64,000 nt of DNA from NCBI RefSeq assembly GCF_035083965.1, contig NC_089724.1:18122974-18186973 (forward strand). Reading direction: 5' to 3'. The position numbers were made by a program, and so were the translations under genes. Origin of the DNA: Branchiostoma lanceolatum. Taxonomy: Eukaryota > Chordata > Leptocardii > Amphioxiformes > Branchiostomatidae. The notes beneath the pieces are model-generated. The model was given only the letters and a program-made list of their open reading frames with translations, was not told the origin of the DNA and did not search any database. Shown here piece by piece: positions 48,271 through 60,009 of the stretch. The number at the start of each line of letters is the position of its first letter. The stretch's first letter is position 1.

Positions 48271-51014
48271 TTTGCTGTACTCTGGTCAAGAACTGGAACA
48301 ACAAACCAAAAGAACAGAAGTCAGAAACACATACAGTGATACAGTCAAACCTGGTATCCAGTTACGTACCTGAGGACACAGCCCTTATTACTTTAAAGTA
48401 TGTGCATGACAGTTATGTCCCTTTTAGATCTAAACAGAAAATGCTTCTAATCCCAGGTCTACAGACAGTCTACTGTGACTCAACTTATTCTGAAGACTAA
48501 AAGTAAATGTATCCTGCATTCATTTTCTTGCTGGGTAACTTTTCTTGACAACTGGACTATTTTGAAGGTTGACTGTAATAGGGTTGATTTTGATGGAGAA
48601 GTAGCCTCTAGAAATAATAAAACTAAAAGTACAGCAGAAAATACATCAGGTTTACTTTAGATTTCAATATTGCCAACTGAGACAAGAATGAAGAATTGCA
48701 TAATTTCTATTTCACCATTCAAAAAACTGCAAAAGCCATCTACTACATAACAACCAACGTAAAGAACCATCAAAACATACAATTTCCATTTTTACACTCT
48801 CTACAACCGTCACACACATTACCTGTAGGGAAGCTGCTCCAAGACTGAATGACCTACCACAGAAATTCTGCAGCTTATATAGGCCTTCTAAGAGCAGTAC
48901 AGTCTCAAGTTTTACAAGACAATATGATTGACACTCTAACATTAAAGACATGCAAATCAAAACAATTCGAGTTCCAGACATGTGTATGAATGTCTCATTG
49001 TTATTCATGAGGAGAAGCTACTCTCCAGCTGGGGATTTAGAACAATAGGAACTCCTGTAAGTTCAAAGGCTTGGAATAACAAAGAAGTGAGAAATATCCC
49101 AATTGCCCTGGACAGTACAGGTGTCAGACACGTCTCTTTTGTCATGGACCCTGTCTGGAAACAAATCTAATACAGGGGTTGGGGGTCTGGCATCCAGGCT
49201 AGGAGTCAGCCAGAGAAGGCCCAGTCAGGCACTGGCGGTCTAAATCTACTTGGGGCTTGAATCAAGCATATCAGTTATGGGAAAAGTTTCATCATTCATT
49301 TGTCCAGGTTACATTAATAGATCTAACCTTAGTTCTTATCATAAACAAGAGCTTGCAAAATTTCCTTCCATTCAAACTCATTCTTCAAACCTAAAACAAT
49401 TCAGTCATTTGACCTCATGAAACTGACACTGTGACAGAAGTTTCTTCAAAATCACAGAAGAAACCTGCTCTATATAAAACCTCCTTGATAAAACCAAGGA
49501 CAGTATAATATCCTTGAATTTGATAAAACCACGGAGGTAAAATAGACCTCGTTGATAAAACTACAGAAACAGAATTGTGGGCCAGTTTTGCATAACTTTT
49601 ACTTTTAGAACCCATTACTAGTAATTTGTTTGTTTCACTTCGAATGTTATATCAACATCAGAAGGCTGATACCATGTTCCGATCTTACTGGGTTTGACAT
49701 CAGTTAAATACACATGCATCTGCATGTCAACAGAATATTTGTGAATTCAAAAGCTAACACATTTCTTTTGCCTCCTTGAGTCCCTGGTCAGAGGTTTTGC
49801 ACAACAAAAGGTGTGAAATGTGTGAACACATTCTGAGCCGTGAGTGACCCTTATTATGATACAAAACTAAGGCGACTACTATATTTAGCATCAAACAATA
49901 TATTGTCTAGAATCGCGACCATACGGGTAACTTATGTGGCCTGAGATAAGTAATCGTCAGTAGAAAATAGAAAACCTTCTCTTCTTCTGTCTGTAGTTGT
50001 AGCTGTAGGAAGGATCTTGATTTGTCCCTAAGCTACTGTTCAATAGATTATCAACTCCTAGATAGACCTAATATCTTCTTCTAAACTGACAAAAGGCGCC
50101 AACAACAATGATGTTTTTTTTTCTCCACACACGTTTCCCGTTTGTGGGGCAGAACAAATTCAAACCGTATGTTGATTAGGACCCGCCATGTTTTTTCTCC
50201 AAGTTCTCCGCCCCACCAGATTTCTTAGAAATTTTGAACAAACGAAACCGTTTGAAACAGGCGTATTTTGTCATTCTTCACAGGTTAGAGCGGACACCTA
50301 CAAGGTATGCAATATTCCAGAGCAAGCATACAAAAATTGACATGATAAAGAGTAAGAGGAAAATGACAGATATGTAGAAGAGAAAAGTGACGAGAATCCC
50401 ATAAATAGTCGTGGTCATTTTTCTCAGAGCTCAGCAAAATTACACGAGGCGCAAGATAACGGTCGGGACGACATACAGTAACTTTAACTGCACACTAACT
50501 TCTAAAAGGAAATATAACGTTACTGCAAGATATAACACTCACCAACGGCCGAAATCTACTTCAAATTACTGGGCAGATTTTAACGCCATATTTGACACCC
50601 TCACTCTCCTCGTTGGAAGATTTGGTACAGTCCATTACGAAATTATACATATGGACGGAATCTCGCTAAATCTTGTACTGTCATGAATTATCAAGATTGA
50701 GATTGTTCGGCTTAACTTGACTTTTAAAGCTATATTTTTCACAAGAAAGGTTCGGGTTTTCCTGTTTATGATATAGAAAAAAACATAACTAATGAAAACA
50801 TTGTTTAAACCCCTCTGCAACAATGGCACCATCTAATTTTAATCCCCGCAGACTTTTAACCAATCAGATCATCGTAATTTTCAGCTTCATCCCTAAGCAG
50901 CTCATTCTGATCCGCTCATTCATCATATATTATTCGTAAACACTGGTGTGTTTTAAACACCTGAGTACCCACCCATTGTAACACAACCGCAAATTGTAAC
51001 GAGATCCGCCCGGC
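48271..51014. other. 5' region of the PCED1-like gene: probable UTR intron and promoter, no supported coding exon
   Basis: Only short, compositionally random ORFs occur. CpG content rises from about 50,100 towards 51,100, suggesting the PCED1-like promoter lies at the right side, but I could not place a 5' exon. Confidence 0.4.
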
Positions 51015-51112
51015 ATGAATGGGAACGGTGTCGTCGAGGTTCAGGGGAAGCTAAAAGAAGTCTTGGTTTTCGCGCGTCAATTTGAAAACGAGGCTGACGC
51101 TACCATAGCAAC
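51015..51112 (+). other. Candidate first coding exon of an unrecognised gene
   Basis: ATG at 51015 opens a helix-like peptide (MNGNGVVEVQGKLKEVLVFA, continuing RQFENEADATIA) ending at a good donor, AC/GTATGT, at 51112/51113. Read through, the frame stops after 45 codons. Composition looks coding, but I do not recognise it and found no downstream exon in phase 2. It could be an upstream ORF of the TEX36 transcript. Confidence 0.3.
51099..51112 (+). promoter_or_regulatory. RFX X-box-like motif upstream of TEX36
   Basis: GCTACCATAGCAAC fits the RFX X-box pattern (two half sites around AT). It is about 570 bases before the TEX36 ATG. RFX factors control ciliary genes, which fits a sperm/cilium gene. 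It overlaps the candidate exon at 51015-51112, so one of the two readings may be chance. Confidence 0.35.
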
Positions 51113-51681
51113 GTATGTAAACTACACCCGACCGGCTAACAGTAAACAAAGCTAGTGAAACAGTCCGCAACCACAATACGCTAAAAATTCAGCCATAATC
51201 AGAGCTGTAGGCATGTGCTCAAGTTCTATATATGCAAAAACGACGCTTTACTCAAATATAGCTGAATACTTTCTGTACTTTTGGGGTCAACTTTTGATAT
51301 CTTGGATTTATTTTCTTGACGGTGATTCGGCCAACAGCTGACTGCACAACATGACAGCGTGGTGACCACGCAACACAACCTGTTTGGCCGCTCCCCCGGC
51401 CAGCCGATCGTGTTCTGTTGATCATTGTCTGGAACGTACAAAGCTATTTATTGCACATTTGCTGCACTTGAAGCACATCGTTTTCCTATTGTGAAAGTTG
51501 TCTCTATCAGGACCTCCCTGGGACTTATTGGATCGGGAAGTGTTTTTTTACCGAACGCTAGAATTTATTGAGCACCAGAGAGCCCGGAAGTAAGTCATAG
51601 TACGGGCACTCTTGTCACTGTTGTCCGACGTGATATTCCTGATTTACAAGAGAGCGATTCGGGGAATCGGACTGCCTAACC

Positions 51682-54600
51682 ATGCCGAAAGGGAGAAAAT
51701 TCGTGCCTGGAACTGACTGTGATGGGAACTGGGTGAGTTTCATTTTACTTCAGACCGTCTTTCTAGACAACGTTTAGCGTCACCTTCCCTGTCGGGACTC
51801 CTTAATGAATGACTAGTATGTCAACAGTTCCAACGATTGATCAAATGGAAATAAATGTCGGTTTTATACTGATGTAGTTCGTTCTGGAACTTTTTATACA
51901 CCTGCATCATAACTACATAAGTTCAGTCGTTCCAGCAGTTTCGACCGAAATCTGGTAAAACATCTTGAAGTACAGATCTTGAGTGAGTAAGTCGCAGACA
52001 GTAATACCTGTTCGGGGTGCATGACTGTACCTTGGTAACTTAGCCCTAGGCACATTTACCCACAGCAGATCTATCACCGGCCTTTCTGTAACCCCCTTTG
52101 TTTGCAGGGGACCAAATCTCCGAGAGTAAACCTGCTGCATTTACTTTAACCCCTCCGAGCTGAATCCCAGGACATTTATCACGCAACAAGTCAATAGGAG
52201 CGTTAATAATTGATGAAATAACTTTCAATTCTATTGATTTTGTTTGTTTGGCAGACACTTGGGGAAGAAACGTTTTCTGAAACAATTCTCTTGATAGTGG
52301 TGTAAATTTGCCACATTTTTCTAAGGTTTTCCGCTGTTTTCCAATGTCCATCGACAGTTTACCGGTCGAATTGAATACTAGTAAAATGGAGATACGGCCA
52401 AGAAGGTTGGAACGTAGCCACGTAAGATGCGCTGTGCTTCCTTTGGCTGTGTGCAATTCGCCCCTTTGGGTTTTTACACAATCCTGGCTTTTGAAAACTT
52501 CCGTACCATATCATGAGCGCTGCAGAGCGGCTACTAACTACATGTACTGTTAACAATTTTAGACAATTTCTTACACGAACTGGCAATCGTTCACGCTGTA
52601 GTTTCGAGCGAGAAAAACGCATTATTTCCGTTATTTTCAAATTATCACCCGGTTTGTTCAAGTCTCCTTGAGCTCACATTAGGAGGCAGAAATTTAAAAG
52701 AACAGTTCTTGCCACAAGACCTCTGCTTTGAAGCAGTGTCTGGAAGGCTGACGGGTTTTAATCACCAAACATTATGGATTTCGCAGTGGGAAAATGTGTG
52801 GTTCTTTGATGACGTCTCCAACATTAAGCGTACACTACAAGTTCGTGCAAAAGGTCACAAGAAGACGTAAACTAAAGAAAGTAGTTAGCATCCAGGCTGA
52901 AGTCATATACGTGTTTGGAGTAGGCGGCAGCAAAACACGCAAACTTCGTATTTGCCCAAATGCTTTCGCTTACACCTTTCCTGTGACCGCTGAGCCCCAC
53001 CAAAGATTTGACAGATCGCTCAACGAATTTCATAAAGAACATGTTTTCAATGTGTGTTTTGTTGTCCTCTAAATCATACTTTTACACCATGCATTATATT
53101 CCAAATTATGCCGGGGGGCACACAAACGGATCAATTTTGGACGGTCGCTCAACGATCGCCGTCTAGTGGAAAGAGGGCATTATTATCGAAATAGAGCTTA
53201 CTTGCGCTTGTCCCCGAAAGTATGTTTTTGAAGCTTCTCCCCTTAAGCAAAAAAGCCCACCTGATTAAGTAAGTTTTTCCCTAGACGTACACACTGTCTG
53301 ATTTTCAACGATGTGTTTTTCTTCACAGTTTCGCCACAGAACGCGAGGCTACGAGACGCCGAAGTTCCAGCGCCATGTGGACACCAGTACCGGGAAGATG
53401 CTGACCACCCCATTCAGTGACAACTCTCAAAGTTCCCAGATAAACACTCCTCCCAAATTTGCCAACAGACTGGAGTTCGTCAACACACAAAACGCGGTGA
53501 GATATCATGTGATGCACTCAAGTTGACTGTTTTAGGGACTTAATCCGTTTTAGAACTAAAACTCTAAGCCTTCTTGATCACCTGTACTTTAATTCATTTA
53601 AGGCACAGTTGAGCAGCCAGTAATGAAAACACTCACTTCAGACCAACAGAATCTGTTAATTAAGGTATTACCAAACATGTGGTTTATCTCCAAGCAGATG
53701 TTAGGCTTAAGCTTTTGTACATCATATCAAAATTTTTGGTGTATTTTTGTTGGTCAGTGCAGAAGCCAAAGCATACACTTATTACATTTGAAAGACATAC
53801 AGAGTACAGAATGCATCTTCATAGAAATTCAAAGATAAGCTTGGTTCCTTTAAATCGAGTACTCAACACCGACTTTATTTGTTATTACAACTACACTAAG
53901 TTTTAAGCTGTTCCAAACTCTAGAACCTGTTGGGCATTTAAAATCCTCCATGATGGCTCCTCAACAGTGGACACATTTTGACTCCAATGTTTTGACAACA
54001 TTAGTTGCCAGGGGATGGAGGGTGCCTCATGTCCTGGTCCCCTCAGTAGTGGTCACTCGAGCCTGCATGTATCAACTTCAGTCTGTTTGTCTACCCCAGA
54101 ACACGAAGGCGTCCGATCCTTTACACATAACAAACCTGTGTTTTGGCGATGCATGGCCGCAAAGGTTTTTTCTCTCCAGAGAGAATACAGCATGTTTGGT
54201 ACGGCCTAATTGCAGGAAAGCAGACACCTGGAGTTGGTTCTGAAGCACAATGGCAGAGATGACACGTTATATCCCAGCCTGTCAGATAAAGAGTGCACTG
54301 AGGTGTTCCCTCCTGAAAATTGTCATACTATCCTCTAATTTTGTACGCTTCACATAGCTTCTACGGTAAACATGTCTGCCTCAATAGTGCATGATCAGAG
54401 AGAGACTAATTTGCCCATTGGTAGTGTGGGAATACTGAGCAAAATTTTTGTCAATTTAATTTATCTTTATTTCATTACATATATTTAATCATCATAGAAC
54501 AGCTAAGAGAGAAAAAAAGTGAGGTATGGCAGGATGTGGCAGTTCCAAAAAACAGAAAAAAAACATTGCTAAAGTGACACTGTCCCCCACGTTCCAAATG

Positions 54601-55993
54601 CTCGGATTTCAGTTTGTTTGTCCAGCTTTCCTGGCAAGTAGGACAGATCATTAGCCTTTTGTGAACACAAAAGGCCAGGCTGTTTGTTGGTTTAAAATAA
54701 TCTCTAATTTCAGGTGTTTTTAGACAGTGCAACTAATTTTTCCCCAAGAAACGATAACATAGTTGGTAGAGTCTCATATGAGAGAGTTACAATCATCTTT
54801 ATACAAGTATAAAGCCTGATAGTACGAATCATATAGACAACATTACTGGGACACGGCCAAAACAACTTGTTGATTGAAAAGCAAATGCTCTTCCATAATG
54901 CTTCTGTTATGCCTGTCATGTTTTCTGCAGCATATTATGGACGGTTCACACAAAGCACTTGCAGACAGCTCTAAAATGTTATGAAGATAACCACTAATAA
55001 TTTTGCTTGTTATGTTCCAAGACACATGTAATGATCACAAAAGGCTTTTACGCTGACACCACCCCCAAAAAATCACTTGTTTATATGGAGATTTGATTAT
55101 TTACATATCATTGGATTGCATTACAGTTTGAATGGAACAAAGTTTACGTAATACTAATGCAACATAAACCTCAACATTAACCTTTGATCTTAGGCTTTCA
55201 CAACACACATATTCCATTTACAATATGGAGGTTCATATTTCATGTTGTTTGTTTGTTTTCAACAGAAGCGGTATGACCAAGTCAACCCCTTCTCCTGGCA
55301 CGACAACAGGAATTCCTTCCAGGACCATGGGGAGTACTTTGGACATGTAAGCCAGTTTACAATGCTAAGATTATCAATTAAAGAGGTGTACTGACAAAAC
55401 TAGCGGGTATTTCTACTGGTCATTTGCTGAAGAAAATCTCATGCCACTGTATGTAGAGCTGGCCACCCAGAAAAAGAATGGTGACAATACACCAAAAATA
55501 GTTACTCAAGCAACTGGATAAAATTTTGAAATGGTGAATTTTGAATGGTGACACTATTGTGAAACTGGCAAATCAGATATTAAAAAAGAAAAAAAATTTG
55601 AGAAGTTTTTTATCAATTTTTTTTTTCCTTTAGGGTCTTGGAAAACAATCAGTGGTTCCTGTTGAGAAGAGTCTTCACTACTCCAATAACTACATCCGTT
55701 GGACCACACGCGAGGGAAGCCACACCGACAACAGGAGCAGCTACGCCGTGTCCTTCCGAGGAGACCGTGACACTGAGTCCCCCACGAAACGTCGCTTTCC
55801 TCGCACGTACAGTGAGCCGCGGCAGGGCAGGATACAACTGGACACGGGCACTACAGACTGGAGTAACGAAAGCCACAGGACCCCTCTACAGGTCATGGCA
55901 TCTGCACAAGAACCCTTCCTACCCCACAACCCATGGAGATACTCATACAAGGCACATGAACAGGGCAGAAATCCCCTGTGTATGCAGAACTAA
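51682..55993 (+). CDS. TEX36: TEX36 homologue (testis-expressed protein 36)
   Basis: Four exons, 51682-51732, 53329-53496, 55266-55346, 55634-55993, joined in phase 0 throughout, give 219 aa (human TEX36 is near 190). The start MPKGRKFVPGTDCDGNWF parallels the remembered TEX36 start (MAKGRRFNPPLD.DGRWF). Downstream, NPFSWHDNRNSF..HG.Y...GLGK matches the conserved QFPFSVHDNRHS...GLGRK block, and RRFPRTYSE matches RRFPRCYKE. There is no signal peptide, membrane segment or coiled coil. The protein is basic with scattered Trp/Tyr/Pro, like many microtubule-associated sperm proteins. Molecular role unknown to me. A strong ETS-like CCGGAAGT lies at 51584-51591, about 90 bases before the ATG, and likely marks the promoter or 5' UTR. 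Confidence 0.85.
55497..55540. repeat. Fragment related to the fold-back element at 2409-2581
   Basis: AGTTACTCAAGCAACTGGATA and ATTTTGAAATGGT match the left arm of the 2409 element, but no right arm follows. It lies just before the last TEX36 exon. Confidence 0.55.
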
Positions 55994-56485
55994 ATTCAAA
56001 CATCCAGACTCGTATAGAAGTGATTGTAGAAGTATACAGTTTTACAGTCAACATATCTTCTTTTGCTAATATGTGAAGAATTTTACTCAACTACAGAGAT
56101 AGATGTTTCCTTAAGTTACAATGATGAACTCTACTGAGGCTGAATTTTGAAAATGTTCCTAACATATCAAATCTTTGAAAGGTGACAATTTATAAACAGC
56201 AGCAAACAGAATTAGATTTAGTTCATGGTAGAACAACACAAAGCTACATTTAGTTACTATTCATAAAATCTACTATTTCAACTGATTGCTTTTATTGTAC
56301 TGTTGATCAGAAAGTACATTCTAGCAAATGGAGACAACTATCATAGCTTCTATGCATTTTAACTATAAAACTCACTGTATTGTATATATCTAACATCTTA
56401 ATTTATGTATTATGTATATAAAACTGCAGGATGTCTTAATGCAAATCAAGATATCATCTTGTGTATATTACTGTGCTTGAAAAGA

Positions 56486-56491
56486 AATAAA
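56486..56491 (+). terminator. TEX36: TEX36 polyadenylation signal
   Basis: AATAAA about 490 bases after the stop at 55993, followed by GT-rich sequence. Confidence 0.65.
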
Positions 56492-57456
56492 TGCATCACA
56501 TTTGTCACAATAGGCTTGTGCAGTAGCCTTTTTGCTGATTACAGACAGTAACTGTTTTTCTGATAAGTGCATAACCACATTCTGATGGGTCCTTTTTTTT
56601 CAACAACAGAGGTAAAAAAAGTCACTGCATTGATAAAGTTTATATAATTGTAAATACATCTGACCAAACTGCCAAAATGCAACATTTGCCATGTGACTTT
56701 TAAGTGTCCAATTTAGATATTTTTGGTCACCAATTCTTTGCAGTCAGGAAGACTATCTTAAGTATGTTCCAATAAACCCATCTCAAGCACTAACAGTCAT
56801 CCCTGAATGAGTTTATCATTCTACATGTCTTGACATTTGATCCTTCAGTATATGACTAACATGAAAAGCAAACTAAAGGTTTGATTTACTACTAGGTTTA
56901 TTTCATAACTTCAAATAAGAGGTTGAATTTTTACATTTACAAGTTTTACTGAATCAATATTAGAAAATCAAAATACGAGAAAATAACTTAAAACCTGCAC
57001 AATCTTTACACATTACCATTTGAACAGTTTTAATTTAAGTTTCTTTAATCTACATATAGCTTAAGTGTGCATTCTAAATCATGAGTGTAGATGTCTACAA
57101 GGCAGCCATTATGCCTACAGGGACATGTTACTTTCAGAATGGGTACAAGAGTTTGCGTAGAAGGAATAAGACAGTATAGGACCAAGTATAGTGTGTAGCT
57201 TGGATAATAACAAACATAGGCAAATACAGGAGTAACGGAACTTGGGAAAAATCTACATTTTCTTTTGCCAAATTTGGTGGTTACTGGTACGTTAGGACAT
57301 CCTATCTACAAACACCACCAAATCAAGCTCCCTCCACAGAAAATCACTCAAGGATCCAGAGATTTCAGAAGTAGAAATGTGGGTGTAGTTGGACTTTTTA
57401 AACAATGTCATTCAAGAAAATATTCCTATCAATGATCATAGTAGCATTTATGTATG

Positions 57457-57948
57457 TTAAAGGAACTCAGAGCATTTTATGAGGCTTGAAAACTGGAAAT
57501 ATTCTAGTTGCTGTAATCTTTATAAAATCTACATTTGATGCCACTGTTCACCACATTAGCGTGCAAATTTCTTATCAAAAGTGCTCAAAAGCGGCACAAA
57601 AATAAGCTACATAGTGATCTTTTAGTTTCACGCGCCTAGTGTAAATAGACCGATACCATAGCCCTGCCCACCTCCGTCAAAACGTAGAAATGCAAAATCA
57701 AAAAATAAAAATGCAAATATATGACGGACATGCAGTCACTCTCTCATTGGTCGTAATTGTGATGGACAGTCAGGATCAGTCTATTAGGGCTTGTAGTTTT
57801 TATCAGTTCTCACCAAACAAAGACATCGCATCTTTGTCTATAAGTAATGGTATAGTGTTGTTGAAACTTACTATGTGTAGGAATGACTAGAAATTGGAGT
57901 TTTTATTGTTAAGTTTCAAGCCTCATAAAGTGCTCTGGATGCCTTTAA
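57457..57948. mobile_element. TTAA-flanked MITE, copy 2
   Basis: TTAA stands at both borders (57457-57460 and 57945-57948). Inside are inverted ends AGGAACTCAGAGCATTTTAT and ATAAAGTGCTCTGGATGCCT, extending to GAGGCTTGAAA. It is similar along its length to 37884-38392. TTAA duplications are typical of piggyBac-type insertion; the family is inferred from this alone. No ORF for a transposase. Confidence 0.87.
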
Positions 57949-58620
57949 ATATCAGATGGAAGGCCATATAGCAATAACATACATTAGCACCTTTAGTCTG
58001 AACTGTTCCCAGTTAAAAAATGGCATTGCCGTATGAAAAAACACACAATCTGACAGTTCCTAATTTTTTTCTTTTCTAGATAGCTACTATGTTGTCTGGC
58101 AATGGCACAATAAGAACACTCTTGGCATGCTTGTACAGTTTTCAACGTACATGTATATACAAATTAGGGCCAGTCAGAAACCTATACAAGTGTGATTAAT
58201 CATAAATGACAAAACAGTCCAGACTTGTACAATAAAACCTTGTCAGTCTCAACGCCTGGGCAGGTAAGCCTCTTTCATGAGCCATACCACTGAAGTCCCT
58301 AAAACAGGCCTTACTAGTAACTTGTAGCATTCACATTATTTCTATGTGAACATTACTAATAGTACACATCTTTCAAAGCAACCTCTCTGAAACCTATGGC
58401 AGTTAGTTCTGTCATAGTCTGGCCAAGAATATTACAACAAGGACATTGCATGTGTAAGGTCCTTTTAAATTAGTGTTGGCCTGTGTTAGTAGAGCATAAC
58501 ATGGGCTGGACCAAGATCATATAAGATACAACTTACAAGTCACATGTTGAGGGTTTTAAAGAAAAGGCTTGTGGTGAAATCAGCTCCATTCTGCAAGCTT
58601 CAACATGAAGCAGTGATCTG

Positions 58621-58802
58621 ATAGCAGGCTCTCCGGGCCTTTTTTGGGCTTATCCACTTTTTGCTAATGGCTTCTTTTCGCACTGGGTCATCTGTAATGG
58701 TAGACTTAATTGTTACAGGCTGGCTGCACAGACGACGCAGTACGAAAAAAATCATCAGCATTCAGCAAAAGCCTCCCCAAAAAAGGCCCAGAGAGCATGC
58801 TA
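58621..58802. mobile_element. MITE with inverted ends
   Basis: TAGCAGGCTCTCCGGGCCTT pairs with AAGGCCCAGAGAGCATGCTA at the other end, and the match continues through TTTTGGG/CCCAAAA. TGCTAATGG.T and ATTCAGCAAAAGC extend the symmetry. Length 182 bases, no ORF. Confidence 0.78.
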
Positions 58803-60009
58803 TGGAGACTATGATTTGAGTGTTATCCTTACGAAAAGTTATGTTTCGTTTATGGTTAGACATCCAGGAGATAAAAGAAAGTCACATTCTTTTTAGGGAA
58901 ACATAAGTCTGATATAAGTTTGATATACTAAACAATGAGAGTGGAAACATTTGACTTTTGCCCCACTGCACAATCATTCTTCTAGAAAATGATAATACCC
59001 GGTAGATACAATGTTTACATCAGGAGAAAGTTAGTCAGAGGCTTGGGAATTGTACATTATGCATTTAACTATTTCACATGGTTCAAACTTAAGGTACAAC
59101 TTCTTATGTTCCTTTTTCTAAAAGAATAGTGACGTTGGACTTTGAACAAAGCATTAAGTTAACATATATCTAATAAAAGTCATGAACTATTGAATATCAT
59201 CAAATTGTATCTAATCTGCACAAAGGTGTTAAGAATCTAAAAAATGGGGCAGTGAATTCAAGGTATTACACTGGAGAAGCCAGTATGGTGGATGCCTTTT
59301 ATTCTTTTCTTTTTCTTCACTTTTTCACAAGGATATGCAAGGATTGACAGAAGATCCATTTTGCCCAAACTCTGTTTCTGCATCTCCAAGGCAACTTTAC
59401 ATGAAGCAATAAATCTTCAAATTGCTCCAAAGCAGCTTAGCAATCAGTATCTGGTACTTATCAATACTGGGTGATAAAAATGGGGAAGAGTTTCAACAAT
59501 ATCTACATTGTGTTGATATTTCTCTATGGGTTTGTTTATTCTATACTGTACTTCAAGACATGCTTGGATGTGTTGGGTGTACTGGAAAGCATACTGCAGG
59601 CCTTCCCCATGCAAATTTGTATAATCACACTTTATATTTCAACTGAAATATCAACTATATGGTAGGGGGTATGTGGTACGGGGTATAATAACAAACTTTC
59701 CAACTTTAGAAAGTTAACTTCTTAACATTTGGAAAAGAAGGGGGAAACAAACTTGCCCCCCTCAGGAAGGCTTTTTACTGCTGAAAAGCTTCAATAACTA
59801 CATCTGAAACAATGCAGTATTGACATACACTTCGAAATTTTAAAACTGTCCTTCTATGCTGTCAGTATCAGTGACAAGGAGAACTTGCTATGCTCAACTT
59901 TCGGCAAATTCAATAAGTTGTTGCTTTAATACATAAGTCTGGTTCCTTTTAATGTTGCACATGACAGGATGAATCTGTGGACATCTTGCCAAAGGTGTGT
60001 ACATGGAGC

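Larger units (their letters stand above)
56897..60009 (-). other. MAEA 3' UTR / tail-to-tail spacer with TEX36
   Basis: Minus-strand AATAAA candidates are at 59298-59303 and 56897-56902, so the MAEA 3' UTR could be 0.7 or 3.1 kb. The stretch holds two MITEs (57457-57948 and 58621-58802) and otherwise only short chance ORFs. Confidence 0.35.

Noticed and set aside
59292..59665. Short plus-strand ORFs between TEX36 and MAEA
   Set aside because: Phe/Leu-rich AT-driven frames without start context, splice sites or homology.
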